44,581 bases of DNA from Chloroflexota bacterium. GTDB taxonomy: Bacteria > Chloroflexota > Anaerolineae > Promineifilales > Promineifilaceae. Within the stretch, counting starts at the first letter, position 1; each line of letters begins with the position of its first letter. The position numbers and the translations under genes were made by a program. Under the pieces are notes generated by a model. That model did not search any database. It worked only from the letters and a program-made list of their open reading frames with translations, and was not told the origin of the DNA. Positions 39,002 through 44,581 of this stretch are shown here, one piece after another. The stretch is taken from assembly GCA_022616275.1 (NCBI GenBank), contig JAKEFB010000281.1, positions 1-44,581 of the forward strand, written 5' to 3'.

Positions 39002-41485
39002 ATGGCCCGTTCAAAAGCTACGCCGGCCCGCAAGAATAACGAGGAGACGGAATCACCCGCCAGAGCAGGTTCAAAAGCTGTAGCCGGCCGCGCCAGGCAG
39101 GAGCCCAAACCAGCTTCCACCGGCCGTTCCAAGGCTAAGCCGGCCGGCGCCGGGCAGGAGCCGAAACCATCTTCCACCACCCGTTCCAAGGCTACCACGA
39201 CGCGCGCCAAACAGGCGCCAGAAGCGCTGCCGGTGGCCCGGCCGAAGCCCACGACCACACGCGCTAACCGGGAGCCGGAGCCGCCTCCGCCCACCTGGGA
39301 CGAGCGGCTGATCAACTTCCTCAGACCCTGGTTCGTCGAGCTGGCCGGTTTGTCTCTCTCCCTGTTCTGCACCCTGTTGTTGCTGGTGGCCCTGAACCCG
39401 GCCGAATCAGGGCTACTGCACACCGTAACCCGGCCGCTGCGCCAGTTGGCCGGTTGGGGCATCTACTTCTTTTGCCTGTCGGGCGTGGCCGCCGGTCTCC
39501 ATCTGATGCTACGGCGAGCGAACCGGCCATACCACGTCCTCCCCGTCCAGGTATTGGGCTTTGAGTTGATGCTGCTGGCCGCCCTGCCGCTGACCCACCA
39601 GTTTTTAGGGCTGGGCCTGGCCGACGTCTACCAGGGGCGGGGTGGGGGCATCATCGGCTGGGCGCTGTCGGCGCCGCTGCTGGATTTCCTGGGGCCGCTG
39701 CTCACGGCGCTCGTTCACCTGGGCCTGTTTACCTGGGGGCTGGCCTTGCTCCTGCGCCTCGGCTGGGTTGACGTCGTCCGCTGGCTAAACTGGGCCTCGG
39801 CCCGCTTGCAAAGCTGGTCGGCCGAGCTGGAGGCAGACGTGGCCGAACGGCAGTCCCAACCCCACGGCCGTACCCCACTCTTTGGCCGGCCGGCCGGCCC
39901 GGAAGACGTGCCCGCGCCGCTGGTCCGGATGGAAGAGGAAGCGCTGATCATCATTGACGATTCGGCCGGCGGAGCGCCCCGGCTGCACAAGCGGGACGGC
40001 CGGCTGCCGCTGCTGGAAGCGCTGGAGGAAGGGGGCATCGTCCCCCTGACGCCGGAGGAAGTGGACGAGAAAAAGCAGATTATCGAGCGGACCCTGCTGG
40101 ACTTTGGCCTGCCGGCCACGGTGACGGAAATCCGCCGCGGGCCGGCCGTCACCCAGTTTGGCGTCCAGCCGGGCTACGTGGAACGGCCGGGGCCGGATGG
40201 TGCGCCCAAACTGTATAAGGTGCGGGTGAGCCAGATTGCCGCGCTGCAAAAAGACCTGGCCCTGGTCCTGGCTGCGCCCCGCCTGCGCATCGAAGCGCCC
40301 GTGCCGGGGCGGGGAATCGTCGGCGTGGAAGCCCCCAACGCCGAAATCAGCGTGGTGCGGATGCGCCCGGTGATTGAGTCGGAGAGCTTCTACCGCCTCA
40401 ATTCACCCCTGGCCGTGGCCTTGGGCCGGGACGTGGCCGGCGCGCCGGTGGCCACCGACCTGGGCAAGCTGCCCCACCTCCTCATTGCCGGCACCACCGG
40501 CTCGGGCAAGTCCGTTTGCCTGAACGCGATGGTGACCTGCCTGGCCTTCAACAACACCCCGGAGCAGTTGAAGCTGGTCATGATTGACCCCAAGAAAGTC
40601 GAGTTGATCCGCTTTAACGGCCTGCCGCACCTCCTGGGCAAAGTTGAGGTGGAAAACGAGCGAGTCATTGGCGTGCTGCGCTGGCTGACGGCCGAAATGG
40701 ACCGCCGCTACGAGATGTTTGCCGCCGTGGGAGCCAAGCACCTCAAAGATTACAACCGCAAAATCAGCCGCCACAAGGACGTGCAGAAGCTGCCTTACAT
40801 GGCCGTGTTTATAGACGAACTGGCCGACTTGATGGCCACCTACCCGGCCGACGTGGAGCGGACCTTGTGCCGACTGGCCCAGATGGCCCGGGCGACTGGC
40901 ATTCACCTGGTGGTGGCCACCCAGCGGCCGTCCACCGACGTGATCACCGGGCTAATCAAAGCCAACTTCCCCGCCCGCGCTTCTTTTGCCGTGGCTTCCG
41001 GCGTTGATTCACGGGTCATCCTGGACACAGTCGGCGCGGAACATCTATTAGGCAAGGGAGACATGCTCTTCCTGCAGCCCGACGCCAGCGCGCCGGTCCG
41101 TATCCAAGGCTGCTTTGTCAGCGACCGGGAAGTGGAGGCCGTGGTCAGCCATTGGCAGCAGGTAGCGGCCGTGGGATCGCCGGGCGGCGAAGCGCCGGGC
41201 GGCGAGGCGCCGTGGGAAAATTTGATTGCCCGCCAGGCGCTGATTGACGACACCGACGACATGCTGGAAGCAGCCATCGCCCTGGCCCAACAGTACGACA
41301 CCATTTCCGCCTCTTTCATCCAGCGCCGGCTACGGGTGGGCTACCCCCGGGCCGCCCGGCTGATGGAAGCGCTGTTTGAAATGGGCCTGGTGGAAGATCC
41401 CCAGGAAGGCGGCCGGACCCGCCGCACCTACGTCGGCGAAGACGACGACCCCCTCAACGACTACCTGGCGCAGCAGGGAGAGTAG
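39002..41485 (+). CDS. ftsK: DNA translocase FtsK/SpoIIIE
   Basis: 827 aa septal DNA pump. Residues 1-95 are a basic linker of imperfect repeats (RSKA..., ARQEPKPAS/AGQEPKPSS/AKQAPEALP). Four membrane helices lie at about 110-265. The cytoplasmic motor has Walker A GTTGSGKS (497-504, K503), Walker B YMAVFIDELADLM and the QRPSTDVITGLIKANFPAR segment. The C-terminal gamma winged helix (YDTISASFIQRRLRVGYPRAARLMEALE-type) reads KOPS-like sites. The N-terminal repeat is unusual for its position ahead of the membrane part. Confidence 0.95.
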   Translation: MARSKATPARKNNEETESPARAGSKAVAGRARQEPKPASTGRSKAKPAGAGQEPKPSSTTRSKATTTRAKQAPEALPVARPKPTTTRANREPEPPPPTWDERLINFLRPWFVELAGLSLSLFCTLLLLVALNPAESGLLHTVTRPLRQLAGWGIYFFCLSGVAAGLHLMLRRANRPYHVLPVQVLGFELMLLAALPLTHQFLGLGLADVYQGRGGGIIGWALSAPLLDFLGPLLTALVHLGLFTWGLALLLRLGWVDVVRWLNWASARLQSWSAELEADVAERQSQPHGRTPLFGRPAGPEDVPAPLVRMEEEALIIIDDSAGGAPRLHKRDGRLPLLEALEEGGIVPLTPEEVDEKKQIIERTLLDFGLPATVTEIRRGPAVTQFGVQPGYVERPGPDGAPKLYKVRVSQIAALQKDLALVLAAPRLRIEAPVPGRGIVGVEAPNAEISVVRMRPVIESESFYRLNSPLAVALGRDVAGAPVATDLGKLPHLLIAGTTGSGKSVCLNAMVTCLAFNNTPEQLKLVMIDPKKVELIRFNGLPHLLGKVEVENERVIGVLRWLTAEMDRRYEMFAAVGAKHLKDYNRKISRHKDVQKLPYMAVFIDELADLMATYPADVERTLCRLAQMARATGIHLVVATQRPSTDVITGLIKANFPARASFAVASGVDSRVILDTVGAEHLLGKGDMLFLQPDASAPVRIQGCFVSDREVEAVVSHWQQVAAVGSPGGEAPGGEAPWENLIARQALIDDTDDMLEAAIALAQQYDTISASFIQRRLRVGYPRAARLMEALFEMGLVEDPQEGGRTRRTYVGEDDDPLNDYLAQQGE

Positions 41486-41615
41486 GGGTGTGGTTGTGTG
41501 GTTGTGTCGTTGTATAGAGTCTACGAGTCTGCAAGTCTGCAAGTAACCTGCCCCCTACCCCCTGCTCCCCCTCACCTCGCTCCTTGTCTCTGTATCCGGC
41601 CAGGGGTGGGGTGTT
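41486..41615. repeat. Word-repeat patch after ftsK
   Basis: GTGTGGTTGTGTGGTTGTGT, then GAGTCTACGAGTCTGCAAG repeats, then CCCCCTACCCCCTGCTCCCC text. No gene or clear terminator seen. Confidence 0.6.
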
Positions 41616-41656
41616 TGTGATAAATGTCACATACTTTAGGTGACAATTGTTATCTT
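41616..41656 (+). promoter_or_regulatory. Perfect Crp-type site with class II promoter
   Basis: TGTGATAAATGTCACA (41616-41631) is an exact TGTGA-N6-TCACA palindrome. TATCTT at 41651-41656 would put the start near 41663, with the site centred about 40 bases upstream, the classic class II activator position. Promoter choice is inferred; a weaker TTGACC/TAAAAT pair (41710, 41731, 15 bp) also exists. Confidence 0.65.
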
Positions 41657-41770
41657 CCCAGCAACCTGGAAAACGGTACTCTTATGGATAGGAGCATCCC
41701 GGGTCGTCGTTGACCTGGATGGGCCAGAGATAAAATTTCTCAATGCAAATTTCACAAAGGAAAAGGAACA

Positions 41771-42394
41771 ATGAAAGGTAAAAGAGTACTTCTCCTGTTG
41801 CCGCTGGTAGCAATTCTTATCCTGGGCGCTGTATTCAGCGTCGCCGAGGCCGGAATTGATGGACCATCAGCCAACATTGCGCCGCACCCGCCACGGTGCG
41901 TTGCGGATTTTTCGTCTGATGCTCTTTACGTCTTGACCTGCACTGACCGCGGTAAAGATATTATTGGCATGCAAGTCAAGAGTAACACCCCCTATGAGCT
42001 GACCTGGAATGCGGAGGGCGCGACTTTAACGGTCCAGTTGCGGAAAGACACCGCCTTTATGTGGACCGTAGTAGACAAGGCTGGCAGCCGCACCAGCGGT
42101 AAGTATCCCCTTGACACTGCAGAAGCCAGCTCCGATGGGGTGTTGGCCAAAGTGGCGCCACACCCGCCCGAATGTTATCGGGTGGATACGTTTATCGGCG
42201 ATGTCTATCAATTGTACTGCACGGACGATGGCAAGGATATCGGCAAAGTAGCGATCAAGAGCAATAGCCCGTACCAACTAATCTGGGACGAGGCTGAGGT
42301 TTCTCTAACCGTCTATTTGAGAAAGGATACCGCCTTTAGCTGGGCCGTGATGGACAAAGCCGGCAGCCGCACCACCGGCCACTATCCCAACTAA
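41771..42394 (+). CDS. Secreted protein with two copies of an unrecognised 75-aa domain
   Basis: 207 aa. Signal peptide at about 1-27 (LLLLPLVAILILGAVFSVAEA). Two copies follow, at about 36-112 and 126-206. Both begin APHPPxC, contain YxLxCTDxGKDI and the block K-S-N-[ST]-P-Y-x-L-x-W, and end with LRKDTAFxWxVxDKAGSRT then YP. Each copy has exactly two cysteines, suggesting one disulfide per domain outside the cell. No known family comes to mind. AAAGGAAAAGGAAC precedes the ATG. It stands alone between a Crp-type site and a strong terminator, so its expression probably responds to a Crp/FNR-family regulator. GC is lower than in its neighbours. Confidence 0.85.
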   Translation: MKGKRVLLLLPLVAILILGAVFSVAEAGIDGPSANIAPHPPRCVADFSSDALYVLTCTDRGKDIIGMQVKSNTPYELTWNAEGATLTVQLRKDTAFMWTVVDKAGSRTSGKYPLDTAEASSDGVLAKVAPHPPECYRVDTFIGDVYQLYCTDDGKDIGKVAIKSNSPYQLIWDEAEVSLTVYLRKDTAFSWAVMDKAGSRTTGHYPN

Positions 42395-42421
42395 GCCCCA
42401 TCCCCCAGGTAGCCCCCAACG

Positions 42422-42453
42422 ATAAACCGGGCCGCAAGCCCGGTTTATTTTTT
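42422..42453 (+). terminator. Strong rho-independent terminator
   Basis: ATAAACCGGGC (42422-42432), loop CGCAA, GCCCGGTTTAT (42438-42448), then TTTTT. Confidence 0.92.
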
Positions 42454-42509
42454 AGGCGCGGGGTGAGAGGGGTGAAAACTTGTCCCCTTGTCTCCCCCTC
42501 TCCCTGTCT

Positions 42510-43637
42510 CTACAGCCGGCCGAGCGCTATCTGGCTGGCTTCACGGTACGTCGGGTCCTGGATCGAGACAACCAACGCTTTGCGGGCCTCGGGGGCCCGG
42601 CCGCGCTCCAGGCAGAGCAGGCCCAGCGTGAAGTGGGCCGCCGCCAGGTCCAGGCCGCCGGCAATGGCCCTGGCGTAACATTGAATGGCGTCGTCCAATT
42701 GCCCCCGCGCCTGGCAGTCCATCCCCTGGCCGATGAGCGCGTCCCGCTCCAGCTTGCTCAGCCGGTTGTCCTCCACCCCGGCCGCCAGGTCCCCATCGTC
42801 CTCCTCGCGGAAAATCTCCTCGGCCAGGTCATCCTGCGCCTTGCGCCGGGCCGCCGCCAGCGGGTCGGCCGCCACCGGCTGGCGGGCCGGCGCCGGTGGC
42901 AGACTTTGCCGTTCCGTTTCCAGGATGGAGGCCATCTGCCGCACCGCCTCCGTCAGCGTGCTGGCTGGCTCTGGTTCCCGCGCCGGCGGGCTGGGCCGTT
43001 CCAGCACCAGCTCTTCCTCTTCTTCCTCTTCCCGGAAAGCCGCCTCCCCCAGGCGGATCAACTCAATGGCCACCTGCACGTCCTTATTTTCCGGGTCCAG
43101 CCGCCGGGCGGCCAGGCACATTTGCAGCGCCTTTTTCTGCTCGCCTTGCATTTGCAAGATCCGGGCAATGGCCAGGTACTCGCGGACCGCCTTGCGCGCC
43201 TCGCCCTGGCGCTGGAAGACCATCGCCAGCCGCTGGTGCGCCGCCAGCAGGTTCGGCTCCAATCGTACGGCCCGTTCCCAGTTGTCAACGGCGTCTTCCA
43301 GCTCACGTTTGCGCAGGTGAATCTCGCCGGCTGCCAGGTAAGTCCGGCTGGCATCGTTTAGCCGGCCGAGCCGTTCCTGGAAGTCGGCCACTTTGCGCAT
43401 ATAGGCGATGTTACCGTGCGAGTAGCGAGCCGCCAGCTTGAAACAGTCCAGCGCCCGGTCTACCTGCTTCAGGCCGAAACAGGCCTCCCCCAGGCCGGCG
43501 TAAGGCAGCGGCTCCTGGGGAAATTCGTTGATGGCAAAGCGAAAGGCGCGAATGGCCTCCTGCCACTGCCCGGCGGCGTTATAAGCCAGCCCGCGCCGGA
43601 GCGCTTCGTCGTAACGTACACGATTACCACCTGTCAC
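42510..43637 (-). CDS. TPR-repeat protein
   Basis: 375 aa. About five tetratricopeptide repeats occupy residues 8-205 (RGLAYNAAGQWQEAIRAFRFAI, GLGEACFGLKQVDRALDCFKL, AAGEIHLRKRELEDAVDNWERAV and so on). A disordered acidic/proline linker follows (EEEEEEELVLERPSPPAREPEP) and another TPR pair near the C-terminus (QGMDCQARGQLDDAIQCYARAI). There is no signal peptide or enzyme domain: a protein-interaction scaffold of unknown partner. I start at GTG 43637, with GGAGTAGG upstream. It sits after a comM-like gene on the same strand. Confidence 0.8.
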   Translation of the reverse strand: MTGGNRVRYDEALRRGLAYNAAGQWQEAIRAFRFAINEFPQEPLPYAGLGEACFGLKQVDRALDCFKLAARYSHGNIAYMRKVADFQERLGRLNDASRTYLAAGEIHLRKRELEDAVDNWERAVRLEPNLLAAHQRLAMVFQRQGEARKAVREYLAIARILQMQGEQKKALQMCLAARRLDPENKDVQVAIELIRLGEAAFREEEEEEELVLERPSPPAREPEPASTLTEAVRQMASILETERQSLPPAPARQPVAADPLAAARRKAQDDLAEEIFREEDDGDLAAGVEDNRLSKLERDALIGQGMDCQARGQLDDAIQCYARAIAGGLDLAAAHFTLGLLCLERGRAPEARKALVVSIQDPTYREASQIALGRL

Positions 43638-43670
43638 TGCCTACTCCACTTTGCGTTAAAGTTTTAAGTT

Positions 43671-43703
43671 AGAATTAGAGTATACCTGACTCTAACTCTA
43701 ACT
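43671..43703. repeat. TTAGAG/CTCTAA hexamers, inverted
   Basis: AGAATTAGAGTATACCTGAC followed by CTCTAACTCTAACTCC: inverted hexamers between the ComM-like and TPR genes. The CTTTGCGTTAAAGTTTT word precedes it at 43651. Confidence 0.6.
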
Positions 43704-43708
43704 CCTTA

Positions 43709-44581
43709 CTAATTCCGCGGCCGGTACTGCAACGCCTCGGCCAGGTGGGCCGGCTGGACGTTCTCCTCGCCGGCCAGGTCGGCAATCGTCCGGGCGACTT
43801 TCAGAACCCGGTGGAAGGCGCGGGCGCTGAGGCTCATCTGGGCCATGGCGCTCTTCATCAGCCGCCGGCCGGTCTCGTCCAGCGGGCAAAAGCGGCGCAC
43901 CTCGCCCGTGCCCATGTCGGCGTTACTATAAAGCATCGTCCCGGCAAAGCGCTCCGCCTGCCGGGCGCGGGCCGCCTCCACTCGTTGGCGGACGGCGCCG
44001 GATAGCTCGCCACGCCGCTCGGCCGTCAGCTTGTCAAATTCCACTCTGGGTACTTCCACGTGAATGTCAATGCGGTCCATCAAGGGCCCGGAAATGCGCT
44101 TCTGGTAGCGGGTGATCATACTGTTGGAGCAGGTACAGGCGTGGGCCGGGTCACCGAAATAGCCGCACGGGCACGGGTTCTGCGCGGCCACGAGCATAAA
44201 GTTGGCCGGGTACGTCACCGTCCCCGACGCCCGCGAGATAGAGACCTCGCGGGGCATGCCTTCTAACGGCTGGCGCAGCACCTCGATTAAATTCTGCCCG
44301 AATTCCGGCAATTCGTCCAAAAAAAGCACACCCCGGTGGGCCAGGGAAATCTCGCCCGGCCGCGGCCAGGCCCCGCCGCCCACCAGCCCGGCGTAGCTGA
44401 TGGTGTGGTGGGGGGCCCGGAACGGCCGGTGGCGGATGAGCGGCGTATCGGCCGGCAACAGGTCGGCCACGCTGTAAATCTTGGTCACTTCCAGCGCCTC
44501 GTCCACCGACATGCGCGGCAAAATGCCCGGCAGCGATTTGGCGATCAACGTCTTGCCGGCTCCTGGGGGGCCGGTCATCAA
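43709..44581 (-). CDS. ComM/YifB-family Mg-chelatase-like AAA+ ATPase, 5' end missing
   Basis: 290 aa visible; the frame runs off the right edge of the window just upstream of Walker A ([19 protein letters not shown]). Walker [11 protein letters not shown], the [19 protein letters not shown] segment, the cysteine-bearing [18 protein letters not shown] region and sensor/Arg-finger region [17 protein letters not shown] are all present, with the Mg_chelatase C-terminal domain after. About 215 N-terminal residues (Lon-protease-like domain) should lie outside. ComM is a hexameric helicase promoting branch migration during natural transformation; the bacterial family at large is widespread. Confidence 0.93.
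   Translation of the reverse strand: MMTGPPGAGKTLIAKSLPGILPRMSVDEALEVTKIYSVADLLPADTPLIRHRPFRAPHHTISYAGLVGGGAWPRPGEISLAHRGVLFLDELPEFGQNLIEVLRQPLEGMPREVSISRASGTVTYPANFMLVAAQNPCPCGYFGDPAHACTCSNSMITRYQKRISGPLMDRIDIHVEVPRVEFDKLTAERRGELSGAVRQRVEAARARQAERFAGTMLYSNADMGTGEVRRFCPLDETGRRLMKSAMAQMSLSARAFHRVLKVARTIADLAGEENVQPAHLAEALQYRPRN

Overview
This 44.6 kb window looks like ordinary chromosome from a GC-rich, probably monoderm bacterium. The best fit is a member of the Chloroflexota (Anaerolineae/Caldilineae type). That placement is an inference from several things: lipoprotein signals with no outer-membrane proteins, a transporter-HEAT-cyclic nucleotide fusion, a stand-alone pyruvate-phosphate dikinase N-domain protein, a TIGR03936 protein, and many short hairpin and word-like repeats between genes. 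GGCC-centred hexamers (CGGCCG, GGCCGG, CCGGCC) are extremely frequent. No prophage, insertion sequence or CRISPR array is visible.

Layout. 1-951: C-terminal part of a kinase-like protein. 1.0-4.2 kb: a LacI-family regulator and a secreted modular GH5 mannanase, a small polysaccharide-use locus. 4.4-15.0 kb: DUF4349 lipoprotein, NTT-HEAT-cNMP protein, PPDK-N protein, HIT hydrolase, LysM-M23 lipoprotein, TIGR03936 protein coupled to a NAGPA-type lipoprotein, and a VOC protein. 15.2-20.1 kb: two tandem CPA2 antiporters (the second lacks the usual acidic pair), a GNAT enzyme and a GT39 membrane glycosyltransferase. 20.1-21.5 kb: a strong promoter drives rplU-rpmA-rpmE, and L31 carries a C-terminal domain resembling the RNA polymerase alpha-CTD. 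21.5-25.2 kb: tdk, hpt, a CCA-adding-type nucleotidyltransferase, folE. 25.3-27.7 kb: a protein made of twelve zinc ribbons, then citrate synthase.

27.8-28.6 kb holds a kinase pseudogene remnant, a tRNA-Phe/Gly/Cys cluster on the minus strand, and a selenocysteine tRNA on the plus strand. 28.8-31.5 kb is the classic dnaX-ybaB-recR set. 31.6-34.4 kb has tatA and a penicillin-acylase-family enzyme. 34.4-37.6 kb has a response regulator, a PAS histidine kinase, a small membrane protein and a monofunctional biotin ligase. 37.8-41.5 kb has an S1-domain protein and an FtsK translocase. 41.6-42.5 kb is a self-contained unit: a perfect Crp-type site, a secreted protein with an internal duplication, and a strong terminator. 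The window ends with a TPR protein and a truncated ComM/YifB ATPase.

Most worth a second look: the L31/alpha-CTD-like fusion, the tRNA-Sec, the antiporter pair with one apparently non-catalytic partner, the Crp-controlled duplicated secreted protein, the 12-ribbon protein, and the families of intergenic repeats that supply promoter hexamers, stop codons and start regions to neighbouring genes.
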